Shown: piece after piece, positions 1 to 7,988 of the stretch | Position numbering within the stretch: the stretch's first letter is position 1 | Layout of the letters: the number at the start of each line of letters is the position of its first letter | From: Bullifex porci | GTDB lineage: Bacteria; Spirochaetota; Spirochaetia; Sphaerochaetales; Sphaerochaetaceae | Length of the DNA stretch: 60,058 nt | Assembly: GCF_009695635.1 (NCBI RefSeq) | Contig: NZ_VUNN01000014.1 | Location: forward strand, 1-60,058 | Direction: 5' to 3' | Notes under the pieces: model-generated | What the model saw: only the letters and a program-made list of their open reading frames with translations | Told to the model about the DNA's origin: nothing | Databases searched by the model: none | Made by a program: the position numbers and the translations under genes

Positions 1-2
1 TC

Positions 3-1325
3 TGTAATTTCATAAATACTGTGATAAAACCTGATGCTGACCTTATATTCGCAACTGTGACTTCCAAGATAATGAAAGAGCAGTCACTTTTAATGGATGA
101 CTGTTTCATAGACGGTACCAAGATTGAGGCTGATGCCAATAAGTTTAAATTCGTATGGAAGCCCATTACATTCCATAAGAGGCTTGGAGAGAAGGCGCGT
201 AACCTGATACGAATTGCAGGACTGAGTGAAGCCGATGATAATCCTGGAGGACTTATCACGTCAGTTTATCTTGCTAACAGACTAAGGGAACTTCATGACA
301 GGATTATGTCTTTAAATGATGCGGATGAAACCAACAGGCTAGTAAAAATGGCTGAAAACCTGGAGGCATATCTGATGAAAGCCTGTGAATATGAGGAAAA
401 TGAGCGAATATGCGGGCCGAACAGGAACTCCTATTACAAGACTGATCATGATGCAACGGCAATGTGCCTCAAGAGGGACTATTACAGTGGGCTTGGGAGC
501 AATATGCACGCAGCATATCAGGTACAGTCCGCAGTATGCTGCGGCTACATCTGCTCATATGCGGTAACTCAAGACCGTTCCGATACTTACTGCTTCATTC
601 CAACGCTTGAGCGATTCAGGAAAATGCATGGTTTTTATCCATCGAGGGTATGTGCGGATGCCGGGTACGGCTGTCTTGACAACTACAGGTTCTGTGACGA
701 TAACGGAATAACCGCATTCATCAAATACATGAGCTGGGAAGGTGAAAGTACGGGGCGACGTCCTGCTGTTTACGAACTCAATGATGATGATACGATTACA
801 TGCCTTGGAAATCGAAAAGGCCAGGAAGTAAGCATTCCTGACAGGCACCCGAAAAAGGCTGGATCTGTATTCTATCGTGTTAACGGATGCACTGGATGTG
901 ACTTCATGCCTTACTGCAGACAGTTCATGACGGAAAAGGTAGCAGACTTCAAGATTTTCGAAGTGAACAGGGATTTTATCCGATACAAGCAACAAGCCCG
1001 TGATATTCTTCTCTCTGTGGAAGGCATAGAAATGAGGGTAAACAGAAGCTGCCAGGTGGAAGGCTGTTTCGGGATTATGAAACAGGACTTCTCCTATGAC
1101 AGGTTCAGGAGAACAGGGCTGGAAAGAGTGGCTACTGAACTTATGCTCACGGCACTTGGGATGAACATTAGAAAATACATGAGAAATGTGGCGGCTCCCA
1201 AAGTCTGGACTGCTCCAGAGGGTACGGTACCACAGGTATTCAAGAAGCCATCTGCAAAAAGACTTGCTAACAGGATTGCCAAAAAGAAACCCCTTCAGCC
1301 TAAAGCAGGCCAGAAAGGGCTATAA
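3..1325 (+). CDS. IS1182-family DDE transposase (N-terminus outside window)
   Basis: The protein would cut and rejoin the ends of the insertion sequence. The frame is open from base 3, so the real start lies upstream; the GTG at 21 is internal. Visible family marks are the early DGTKIEADANKFKFVWK block (catalytic Asp), the DRSDTYCFIPTLE and CADAGYGCLDNY blocks in the middle (second Asp), a Cys-rich segment (CTGCDFMPYC) before the last third, and the late VEGCFGIMKQD block supplying the catalytic Glu, followed by RFRRTGLERVATELMLTALGMNIRKYM. This order is that of IS1182 transposases. The C-terminal tail is Lys-rich. The gene stops 16 bases before the element's terminal repeat. Confidence 0.85.
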   Translation, partial: CNFINTVIKPDADLIFATVTSKIMKEQSLLMDDCFIDGTKIEADANKFKFVWKPITFHKRLGEKARNLIRIAGLSEADDNPGGLITSVYLANRLRELHDRIMSLNDADETNRLVKMAENLEAYLMKACEYEENERICGPNRNSYYKTDHDATAMCLKRDYYSGLGSNMHAAYQVQSAVCCGYICSYAVTQDRSDTYCFIPTLERFRKMHGFYPSRVCADAGYGCLDNYRFCDDNGITAFIKYMSWEGESTGRRPAVYELNDDDTITCLGNRKGQEVSIPDRHPKKAGSVFYRVNGCTGCDFMPYCRQFMTEKVADFKIFEVNRDFIRYKQQARDILLSVEGIEMRVNRSCQVEGCFGIMKQDFSYDRFRRTGLERVATELMLTALGMNIRKYMRNVAAPKVWTAPEGTVPQVFKKPSAKRLANRIAKKKPLQPKAGQKGL

Positions 1326-1340
1326 ATATAATTAGTGAAT

Positions 1341-1378
1341 AGGGGCGCTTAAAACCTTGAGTTTTTTAACAGCCCCCT
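1341..1378. repeat. Right terminal repeat/hairpin of the IS1182-type element
   Basis: An imperfect inverted repeat begins AGGGGC and ends GCCCCCT, with TTAAAA opposite TTTTTTAA inside. It sits between the transposase stop and the next gene. It is either the outer inverted repeat of the element or a hairpin at that end; the opposite end is not in the window, so the exact IS boundary cannot be fixed. Confidence 0.6.
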
Positions 1379-1383
1379 AAAAG

Positions 1384-1947
1384 TTATCTAATAAAATTAG
1401 TTTTTATTTTAGCTTCACTATCTGGTAAAGCTACATTTGAGCTCTTAACTGCCTTAATTAAATAAGCCATATTACGAGCAAGTATTCTCATAGTTTGAAG
1501 GCCCTCTAAATCCTTTTTTACCTCATCAGGAGTATTTCCATGAACCTGGTTCCAATAATTTGAGGAAACAATTGGCATTTGAGAGATAGTAAAATACTTA
1601 TTAAGCTGGTCAAAGGTAGAGGAAGCTCCACCTCTTCTACAGGAAACTACAGAGGCACCAAACTTAAGACGCATTTTAGAGCCTATTCTTGAGAATAATA
1701 GATCTAAAAAGTAATTTGACAGCCCGCATGAGGATGCATACCATACTGGAGAACCAATTACCAAGCCATCTGCATTAACACATAACTCAGCGACTCTTTC
1801 AACATCCTCCTTAGTAAAGTTTTCAATTGCAATGTTTACAATCTGAGCTTCAATGCCCTCTTGCTCTAAAGTATCCTTAACCTCCTTAAGAGCTGTATAT
1901 GTACAGCCCTTAGCATTAGGAGAACCATTTAATAATAAAACATTCAT
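1384..1947 (-). CDS. Flavodoxin-fold NAD(P)H-dependent oxidoreductase
   Basis: Predicted small FMN-binding reductase, 187 residues and cytoplasmic. It opens with beta-strand MNVLLLNGSP followed by a Lys-Gly-Cys-Thr turn, the usual phosphate-binding loop of the NADPH-dependent FMN reductase family, and has the second flavin loop at GSPVWYASSCG (about residues 65-75). The segment VVSCRRGGASSTFDQLNKYF also fits this family. Electron donor and acceptor cannot be told from sequence. It lies 3 bases after lysS on the same strand and is probably its downstream partner in one transcript. The IS1182 element lies just beyond its 3' end. Confidence 0.8.
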   Translation of the reverse strand: MNVLLLNGSPNAKGCTYTALKEVKDTLEQEGIEAQIVNIAIENFTKEDVERVAELCVNADGLVIGSPVWYASSCGLSNYFLDLLFSRIGSKMRLKFGASVVSCRRGGASSTFDQLNKYFTISQMPIVSSNYWNQVHGNTPDEVKKDLEGLQTMRILARNMAYLIKAVKSSNVALPDSEAKIKTNFIR

Positions 1948-1950
1948 ATT

Positions 1951-3522
1951 TTAATACCTTGAAAGAATAGGAAGAATCTTATCCTTTCCACAAATCTTAA
2001 TAAAGCCTGCAAGCTTAGGACCTCTTTCCTTAGAAATAAGTACTCTATAAACAAGAGAGAAGAAAGCTCCACTCTCGAGGTTACCTGCACTAGCTGCTTC
2101 ATAGAGATAATTAGAGAACTCTTTTTCTGATAGCTCATCGAGCTTTTCTTCTACAAAGCCCTTTAAAGCCTTGAGAGCTGCTCTTTCATTATCACTTACC
2201 TCAACAAGAGGAGTTGTCTCTGATGATAGTGACCATCTGAATTCCTCTGGTGCAAAGGTTGTGATCCAAGCCCAAGCACACTCCATTCTCTTATTTAATC
2301 TATCAACCTGACTTGGCTTAATATCCTTTAATGAAGCAAGTACAGCTTCCTTATTACCACCATGGATCTGAAGAAGGTTACAAAGGTGTCTAAATGGAAT
2401 CTGGTAAGAAGGCTCTGTAGGAATATCCTTAACCTGAGAAAGCTCATAGATTCTCTTTTCCTTTGCCTTTCTCTTCTCATTTACATCCATAAGACCAAAG
2501 TAAATTCTTTCACAGGTATCATAGTCCTCATAGATCTTTAATACATCTAAGTCAAATGAAATAGCGAACTCTGTGTTAGGTCTTGTTGATACAAAGAGGT
2601 AACGACAAATTTCAGGAGTATATACCTCAAGAACATCATATAGTGAGATAACCTCACCTGATGAAGAGCTAATCTTACCGCCACGACCCTTAATTGAAAT
2701 AAAGTCATACTGGAAGGAAACTGGTGCTGTTCCTCCAAATAGCTGTACGATCTTCTTTGAGGTATCGAAGGAACCGCCCTCTGAATGGTGGTCCTTACCA
2801 GCAGGCTCAAAATCTACACCCTCACGAGCCCATCTCATTGGCCAGTCAATACGCCATGGGAGCTTAGCATAAGGAGTAGTTCTTAAGTCTATAGTCTCCT
2901 CTTGACCTGTTGAATCATCACGATATGTAATACCCCACTCACCATCCCAACCAAGGATAGTAGTAGTATCCTTATCTGTAAAGGAGCTAAATACAGAAAT
3001 AGGCCACCAGGTATCTGGAAGAGGCTCAGTTCTGAACTCATCTAAAATAGCCTTAATCTCAGCTCTATGCTCAAGAGCCTGTCTCATGCCCTCTGCATAC
3101 ATGCTAGAGCGATAGCGCTCTGCCTGGTAGAGGTACTCTGGCTCAACACCAACAGAAGGAAGGATCTTTTCTACATCAAGCTCATTTCCTCTTGCATAGT
3201 TATCTGCTCTACCTGTTGTATCAGGAACTAATGTAATAGGCTTTCTAAGGTAAGTCTCTAATAGCTCTGGCTGAGGCATATTCTTAGGGACCTTTCTAAA
3301 TACATCATAATCATCCCAAGAATAGATAAATCTTACATTCTTACCCTTAGCTCTTAAGGCTCTAACAACTAATTCTACAGAGATAATCTCTCTGAAGTTA
3401 CCAATATGTACAGTTCCAGAAGGTGTAATACCGCTAGCGCAGGTATAGATTTCTTTATCACCCTTTTCACGAATAATCTTATCGGCATATATATCTGCCC
3501 AATGGTTTTGTATTTCACTCAT
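1951..3522 (-). CDS. lysS: Class I (archaeal-type) lysyl-tRNA synthetase
   Basis: Charges tRNA-Lys with lysine in the cytoplasm. At 523 residues it has the expected length for class I LysRS. The class I signatures are visible: HIGN in GTVHIGNFREI near residue 38, and the KMSKS-like loop as KISSSSG near residue 282. Class I LysRS replaces the usual class II enzyme in archaea, spirochaetes and some alphaproteobacteria, so this gene is the best single clue to the host. No ribosome binding site precedes the ATG; an AATAAT -10-like box ends 8 bases upstream, so the message may be almost leaderless. Confidence 0.95.
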   Translation of the reverse strand: MSEIQNHWADIYADKIIREKGDKEIYTCASGITPSGTVHIGNFREIISVELVVRALRAKGKNVRFIYSWDDYDVFRKVPKNMPQPELLETYLRKPITLVPDTTGRADNYARGNELDVEKILPSVGVEPEYLYQAERYRSSMYAEGMRQALEHRAEIKAILDEFRTEPLPDTWWPISVFSSFTDKDTTTILGWDGEWGITYRDDSTGQEETIDLRTTPYAKLPWRIDWPMRWAREGVDFEPAGKDHHSEGGSFDTSKKIVQLFGGTAPVSFQYDFISIKGRGGKISSSSGEVISLYDVLEVYTPEICRYLFVSTRPNTEFAISFDLDVLKIYEDYDTCERIYFGLMDVNEKRKAKEKRIYELSQVKDIPTEPSYQIPFRHLCNLLQIHGGNKEAVLASLKDIKPSQVDRLNKRMECAWAWITTFAPEEFRWSLSSETTPLVEVSDNERAALKALKGFVEEKLDELSEKEFSNYLYEAASAGNLESGAFFSLVYRVLISKERGPKLAGFIKICGKDKILPILSRY

Positions 3523-3607
3523 AGCTTGTCATTATTACATAAATGCTAATTAATTACCACTGCTGAAAAGACTTTAAAATTTAACCAAGCTGGGATATAT
3601 TAAGGTC

Positions 3608-4219
3608 ATGAAGAAGCTTTTATTTTTGATTTTATTATTACTAATTACAGCAAACCTCTTTTCAACTCCTGCAATAGCCTCCTGGTATACTGCAGATAAG
3701 AAAAATGCGCTAACAGCTAATGGAGAAATATTTGATAATAATGCACTAAGTGCAGCACATAAAACACTAACCTTTGGTTCTATTGTTAAGGTTAGCTATG
3801 GCGATAAAAGTGTCCAAGTAAGAATCAATGACCGTGGTCCATATATCGAAGGACGCGATATCGATTTAACACCAAAAGCTGCTAAGGAGCTTGGTATATA
3901 TGATATCGGTGTTGCACAGGTCGATATAGAAGTAATCAGTGAGCCAGAGAAGCCTGAAACAAAGTATCTAAATGGAAATGAGACAGGCTGGTATACATTA
4001 CAAATTGGTTCATACACAAACACAAAAAATGCATATGCAGTATATAACTCAATTAAGGAGGCAGGCTTAAAGCCTTCAGTTGAAATTGTATCAGATGGTC
4101 TAATTAGAATTAGTGTTAAATATGTTCAATCCTATAGACTTGAGAGTGTAATGAAAACACTTGATGAAATTGGAATTACAGAGCCTTTAGTAAAGGGTGA
4201 AGCAAACCCATATAATTAA
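3608..4219 (+). CDS. rlpA: RlpA-like septal ring lytic transglycosylase (DPBB plus SPOR)
   Basis: Exported 203-residue protein predicted to cleave denuded peptidoglycan at the septum. Residues 1-24 form a signal peptide (MKKLLFLILLLLITANLFS). A double-psi beta-barrel follows (ASWYTADKKNALTANGEIFDN at about 25-45, then VRINDRGPY and GRDIDLTPKAAKELG), with the family Asp/His-type site around INDRGP. A C-terminal SPOR domain (about 130-195, starting WYTLQIGSY) would bind septal glycan. There is no lipobox Cys, unlike many RlpA proteins. The start lacks a ribosome binding site; a TATATT -10 box at 3596-3601 ends 6 bases before the ATG with TTTAAA 17 bases further upstream, so transcription may begin at the ATG itself. 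Confidence 0.9.
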   Translation: MKKLLFLILLLLITANLFSTPAIASWYTADKKNALTANGEIFDNNALSAAHKTLTFGSIVKVSYGDKSVQVRINDRGPYIEGRDIDLTPKAAKELGIYDIGVAQVDIEVISEPEKPETKYLNGNETGWYTLQIGSYTNTKNAYAVYNSIKEAGLKPSVEIVSDGLIRISVKYVQSYRLESVMKTLDEIGITEPLVKGEANPYN

Positions 4220-4243
4220 TAGTCCTTAAATAGTTAATTCTCT

Positions 4244-4275
4244 ATCCTTCTTGGTTTTCCAGGAAGGATTTTTTG
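4244..4275 (+). terminator. Intrinsic terminator after rlpA
   Basis: An 11-bp stem with one G-T pair (ATCCTTCTTGG against CCAGGAAGGAT, loop TTTT) is followed directly by six Ts. It ends the rlpA transcript. Confidence 0.85.
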
Positions 4276-4432
4276 TACCTTCTAAAAAAATATTAAAAAA
4301 TTTTTAATTTGTTTTATTTTAAAGAAATAGAAAATCTAATAGCTTAGATTCCCATGTTTTTACCTCTTTTTTATTACGTTTTTTTAATCCTTTTTCAAGA
4401 TTATTAATAGAAGCTAAAAAAAGGAGGATGTG

Positions 4433-5317
4433 ATGGCAAAGGAAAAAGATCGCGCAGCAAAGAATTTTTTCTCTGACCCTAAGATCTTTTCAGAGTTTGT
4501 TAATCTATCTCTATTTAATGGAGAAGAAAGAATAAAAGCTGAAGACTTAAGAGAAATAGACCCTGTTAATTCTACAGTGTTTACTAAGAATAAATCCTTA
4601 GAGGTATTAGTAGATAATCTTTATGATTCAACAGTAAAGGAGAGTGATGAAAATGTATATGCAATCATTGGTCTTGAGTCACAAGCATATAGTGATAAGC
4701 ATATGGTAATAAGAGCAGGCATTGCATCACTATTAATCTATGATAATCAAATAGCTACTATTAAGGAGGGTGAGAAGCTAAAGCCAGTATATATCATAGT
4801 ATTTAATATGCTAGATAGGAAATGGAGTAATGCAACTGATTTAAGAAAGCTATTATCAAAGGAGGCAATAAAGGTCTTTGGCTATCCTTTAGTAAACGCA
4901 GGGTATTATGTCTTAGATCCACATGAGCTAAAGGGAGAAAAGATAAATAAAATAAGTAAGCCATTAAAGCTAGTATTAAATATTATTAAAAACCAAGGAG
5001 ATAAAAAGGCGCTTTTAAGTTATATTAATAGTGAAGAGGCCTTTAAGGACCTTGATTATAGAACAGCTAAGTTATTAGAAACGATAATGAAGGTAGATAT
5101 TCCAAATGATGGAGGATATAACATGTGTAAGGCAATTGAAGATATAAAGAATGATGGTAAGCGTGAGGGAAAGCGAGAAGGAAAACGTGAAGGAAAGCGT
5201 GAAACTCTATATGAATTAACTCGTGATGGAATAATTACAAAGGAAACTGCAGCTAGCAAGCTTAATATTACTGCTGAAAAGTTTGAAAAGGATATGAAGG
5301 CTTACTTTGCTAAGTAA
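4433..5317 (+). CDS. Rpn-family (PD-(D/E)XK) recombination-promoting nuclease / putative transposase
   Basis: 294-residue protein of the Rpn/YhgA-like family, which occurs in many copies per genome and promotes RecA-independent recombination in E. coli. The N-terminal half carries the nuclease-like core: KDRAAKNFFSDPKIFSEFVNL, then DPVNSTVFTKNKSLEVLVDN, then YAIIGLESQAYSDKHMVIRAG (the E-x-Q strand typical of the PD-(D/E)XK fold). Near the C-terminus four KREG units lead into a small helical domain. The ATG at 4433 is chosen because AGGAGG (4422-4427) lies 5 bases upstream; the GTG one codon earlier is too close. A decayed relative lies at 44396-44491. Confidence 0.85.
   Translation: MAKEKDRAAKNFFSDPKIFSEFVNLSLFNGEERIKAEDLREIDPVNSTVFTKNKSLEVLVDNLYDSTVKESDENVYAIIGLESQAYSDKHMVIRAGIASLLIYDNQIATIKEGEKLKPVYIIVFNMLDRKWSNATDLRKLLSKEAIKVFGYPLVNAGYYVLDPHELKGEKINKISKPLKLVLNIIKNQGDKKALLSYINSEEAFKDLDYRTAKLLETIMKVDIPNDGGYNMCKAIEDIKNDGKREGKREGKREGKRETLYELTRDGIITKETAASKLNITAEKFEKDMKAYFAK
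5156..5203 (+). repeat. Four tandem 12-bp units coding (GKRE)n in the Rpn-type gene
   Basis: Units GGTAAGCGTGAG, GGAAAGCGAGAA, GGAAAACGTGAA and GGAAAGCGTGAA follow without gaps and code Gly-Lys-Arg-Glu four times. Similar Glu-Gly-Lys/Arg repeats of variable number are known in this protein family and may act as a charged linker helix. The in-frame 12-bp unit allows length change by slippage without loss of frame. Confidence 0.9.
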
Positions 5318-5347
5318 GAGATTTCAAAGTATTTAAAAATGCTAAAA

Positions 5348-5373
5348 TAGGGACTGTATTGAAACAGTCCCTA
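5348..5373. terminator. Bidirectional terminator between convergent genes
   Basis: A perfect 10-bp stem (TAGGGACTGT with ACAGTCCCTA, 6-base loop) lies between the Rpn-type gene and the convergent outer-membrane protein gene. A-rich and T-rich flanks on both sides are consistent with use in both directions, more convincingly for the minus strand (TATTTTAGC follows). Confidence 0.7.
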
Positions 5374-5382
5374 ATACTTTAA

Positions 5383-6552
5383 TCAGAAATCAAGGAAGAA
5401 AGTAAAGCTTCCTACGATTTTACTATCACCTTCACTTAGCTTGTTACCATTAAATAGGTATGCAACCTGATATCCAAGATCGATAAAATCAAAGAATGAG
5501 ATAGTTAATTGAACACCAGTACTCATTAGGAAGTTAGATGCTGAATAATTTGTATTAAAGTAATTTCCACAGCCATAACCAATATCAAAGAATACATTTG
5601 CTCTTGGGAATATACCCTTAACACCAAGATTTGGACCTGCAAATCTGATATCGAAGTTATTTACTGCTGTAAACTGAGTATTATAGGTCCAAGTATTAAA
5701 GCCTCTTACCTTTCTACCAAGAGAAACTGGGCCTTGAGCAAATACTGGGACTAAGGAGCCATCTGTCCAGTTCACATTAGCTCTATCAACTAATGTAATA
5801 GTAAATAGGTCCTTACCATTTTTACTTTCTACCTCAAAGAGTGTCTTAGCACCAACTGCATTAAGAGTTAATGAGTAGTAATCAGCATCACCAGAGAGTG
5901 CATGGTTTAAAGCATGAGGAGCCCACTTAGCATCAAACTTTGCAACAAAGCCATCTGTAGTAGTCATCTTATCATCCATAATGTCAAACTTAGCTTGGAA
6001 TGCTAATGCATTAGCTAGCATTGTATGGTTTCCTCTAAGGTCTGGATAAATATCACCTGAGTAGTTCTCTCCTCCAAGGTAATCATTTAGGGAAGAAATA
6101 GTAGAATAAGTATTATTCTTTCTAACCTGTCCCTTAACCATACTATCGAGGTTAACTTCAAGCTTACCCTCATATCCAGCTGTTAAAGTAATTAAATCCT
6201 TACCTGCTACAGTGCTCTCCCCAAAGCCCTGGACAAAGCGTAAAATCAAGTCTGTCTCTAAAACATCATATACAATAGGGTCTACGAGCTTTACTTCACC
6301 ACTATCCTTATCTTGCCAAACCTTTCTCTGGTTGTAACCAAAGCCTAATAGTGCTTGAAGCTCTGTTACATCATCCTCTATTAATTCAATACCTCTGTAG
6401 CCCGCACCAGCTAATATATATGTTGGAATAAAGCCCATTAGGATTTCAGGATGCTGTCCTAGGTCTCCAAACACAAATTTAAATGGAACTGCAAATACTG
6501 AAGAAATTGCTAGTACCATGACTAGAAGAATCAAAAGAAGTTTTTTATACAT
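5383..6552 (-). CDS. Putative outer-membrane beta-barrel protein
   Basis: 389 residues with a clear signal peptide (MYKKLLLILLVMVLAISSVFA, cut before VPFKF). The mature part alternates polar and hydrophobic residues with many aromatic, Gly and Asn positions and no hydrophobic helices, and ends in GSFTFFLDF, a C-terminal Phe typical of barrel proteins recognised by BamA. It is not similar to a family I can name; porin-like or surface protein of spirochaetes is the best description. GGAGG lies 7 bases before the ATG. The gene is monocistronic, with a terminator at 5348-5373. Confidence 0.65.
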   Translation of the reverse strand: MYKKLLLILLVMVLAISSVFAVPFKFVFGDLGQHPEILMGFIPTYILAGAGYRGIELIEDDVTELQALLGFGYNQRKVWQDKDSGEVKLVDPIVYDVLETDLILRFVQGFGESTVAGKDLITLTAGYEGKLEVNLDSMVKGQVRKNNTYSTISSLNDYLGGENYSGDIYPDLRGNHTMLANALAFQAKFDIMDDKMTTTDGFVAKFDAKWAPHALNHALSGDADYYSLTLNAVGAKTLFEVESKNGKDLFTITLVDRANVNWTDGSLVPVFAQGPVSLGRKVRGFNTWTYNTQFTAVNNFDIRFAGPNLGVKGIFPRANVFFDIGYGCGNYFNTNYSASNFLMSTGVQLTISFFDFIDLGYQVAYLFNGNKLSEGDSKIVGSFTFFLDF

Positions 6553-6635
6553 GAAAAATCCTCCATAAATTGTAATATTATCATCTAAATATCCTACTTG
6601 AAAATATAATTAATGATTGCTATATTATTTAGCAC

Positions 6636-6708
6636 GGGCCTATAGCTCAGTGGTTAGAGCTGCGGACTCATAACCCGTCGGTCGGTGGTTCAAATCCACC
6701 TGGGCCCA
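6636..6708 (+). tRNA. tRNA with CAT anticodon (tRNA-Ile2 or elongator tRNA-Met)
   Basis: A full 73-base cloverleaf can be drawn: 7-bp acceptor stem (GGGCCTA with TGGGCCC), D arm GCTC/GAGC, anticodon loop CTCATAA, 5-base variable loop, T arm GGTGG-TTCAAAT-CCACC, discriminator A. The 3' CCA is not encoded. A CAT anticodon in a tRNA that lacks the initiator features (the acceptor stem starts with a G-C pair) means either elongator Met or Ile2, whose C34 is changed to lysidine by TilS. The overall resemblance to bacterial Ile2 tRNAs favours Ile2. The 31-39 pair is A-C, a mismatch. Confidence 0.9.
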
Positions 6709-6710
6709 AA

Positions 6711-6742
6711 AAAGCACCTTATTTTAAGGTGCTTTTCTTTTT
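6711..6742. terminator. Terminator shared by the tRNA (+) and the MFS gene (-)
   Basis: AAAGCACCTT pairs perfectly with AAGGTGCTTT around a 5-base loop and is followed by TCTTTTTTC on the plus strand. It begins two bases after the tRNA. On the minus strand the same hairpin includes the last codons and stop of the MFS gene (stop at 6719-6721), so coding sequence and terminator overlap. Confidence 0.85.
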
Positions 6743-7903
6743 TCTTAATAAGTTAACTCCGAATTGACAAATAACAAATACAACACCAATTGAAGCAATT
6801 ACAAATAATACATTAGTCCAACCAAGCTTATCATATATTCCACCTGCAATTGAGACTCCAATTACCTGTCCTACAGTAAGCACACACTCATGTATCATCA
6901 TTCTCTTACCCTTATCAATTGCACCTGAGGCCGCATGGAATATTGAGAAGTTGTAGCAGAGAGAGAATATCAGGCCAAATAAAATCATAAATATTGCAAG
7001 AGAAATAACAGAGGTTTGCTTCGCAAATATTGTGATAATAAAGATAAATAAAACCTCAGCACCTAAAATGTACTTAAACTTAAATTGCCACCAAGAGGTC
7101 TTACCAAAATAGATAAAAGCAAAGCAGGTTGCAATACCCCTTAAGAGAAGTAAAAATCCATTAGTACTCTCACCTATAGCTAGAACCTCCTTTGTATAAA
7201 TTGGGAAGATATTTAACACAACAGAAAGAGCACTATATACTAAAAATACTGCTATATAGGAGTCATATCTAAGTGGTGTGCTATGGTCCTCACTAATATC
7301 TGTATGAGCAATTACCTCACTCTCAGGCTTTATTGCTCTAATATCACGATTTAAAGAAATAAGATTAATTAGAATAAAGATAGCAATAAAAATAATTGCA
7401 CCACCTAAAAGACCATAAGCAGGTGTCTTAGTTACAAGTAAGGATGCAATGTATGGGCTTAGGCCAGTTCCGAAGCTCCATGAAAAGTTAAAGGAGCTAG
7501 TTAATTTATTTAGTTCCTTTCCCTCGCTACCTCTTGTAATCCAAGCCTCCATCTGAGGCCAAAGCATACTCATTGCAAGACCATAGAGTACTAAGTAAAA
7601 GGCAATAAGACCTATAGATTGAGTTTTAGTAATAAGTACTACTGGAATTGCCATCATAACCATCGAAAGAGCAACCATCTTTCTTGGAGCAAAGTGCTGA
7701 TAGACCTTACTTAACGATAAGCAGGCAATAAGATATACACTTGTATATATACTAGCTGCAAATGCAATCATTCTTGCAGGAGCATTAAGAGTATATCTAA
7801 GATAATAAACGAGTGCTAAGTTAACCATTGAAATAGCACATTGTCCTAAAAAGGATGCGATATTTAGCGACCAATATTGTAATTTTTTGCTTCTAGCGTC
7901 CAT
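6719..7903 (-). CDS. Major facilitator superfamily transporter
   Basis: 394-residue inner-membrane carrier with about 12 hydrophobic segments in two halves joined by a hydrophilic loop around residues 190-215 (RAIKPESEVIAHTDISEDHS). The start matches MFS entry helices (YWSLNIASFLGQCAISMVNLALVYYL). The substrate is unknown. The ATG has no ribosome binding site; a TTGTTT/TATCAT promoter with 17-base spacing ends 9 bases upstream. The gene is divergent from the GT4 glycosyltransferase and its end lies inside a terminator hairpin. Confidence 0.85.
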   Translation of the reverse strand: MDARSKKLQYWSLNIASFLGQCAISMVNLALVYYLRYTLNAPARMIAFAASIYTSVYLIACLSLSKVYQHFAPRKMVALSMVMMAIPVVLITKTQSIGLIAFYLVLYGLAMSMLWPQMEAWITRGSEGKELNKLTSSFNFSWSFGTGLSPYIASLLVTKTPAYGLLGGAIIFIAIFILINLISLNRDIRAIKPESEVIAHTDISEDHSTPLRYDSYIAVFLVYSALSVVLNIFPIYTKEVLAIGESTNGFLLLLRGIATCFAFIYFGKTSWWQFKFKYILGAEVLFIFIITIFAKQTSVISLAIFMILFGLIFSLCYNFSIFHAASGAIDKGKRMMIHECVLTVGQVIGVSIAGGIYDKLGWTNVLFVIASIGVVFVICQFGVNLLRKKKSTLK

Positions 7904-7912
7904 ATTTTCTAA

Positions 7913-7981
7913 ATGATATATATTAGATTAGAAAGAAACAATAAGAGATACCTTGAATTTTTATCATTCAAAGTCAATAAT
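7913..7981. promoter_or_regulatory. Divergent promoters for MFS gene (-) and GT4 gene (+)
   Basis: Minus strand: -35 TTGTTT (7941-7936), 17-base spacer, -10 TATCAT (7918-7913), 9 bases to the MFS ATG. Plus strand: -35 TTGAAT (7953-7958), 17-base spacer, -10 AATAAT (7976-7981), 7 bases to the GT4 ATG at 7989. Both place the predicted transcription start at or next to the start codon, and neither gene has a Shine-Dalgarno sequence. Confidence 0.6.
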
Positions 7982-7988
7982 TGTACCT

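Larger units (their letters stand above)
1..1380 (+). mobile_element. IS1182-type insertion sequence, right part (runs off the left edge)
   Basis: The window opens inside a transposase gene and the element ends in a short GC-rich terminal sequence at about 1341-1378, just before the next chromosomal gene. The left end and any target duplication lie outside the window. The transposase frame has no internal stop in the visible part, so the element may be intact. Its base composition is less AT-rich than the neighbouring genes, as expected of a recent arrival. Confidence 0.8.

Noticed and set aside
555-995. 146-residue minus-strand reading frame in the IS1182 transposase
   Set aside because: Antisense shadow of a well-supported transposase gene.
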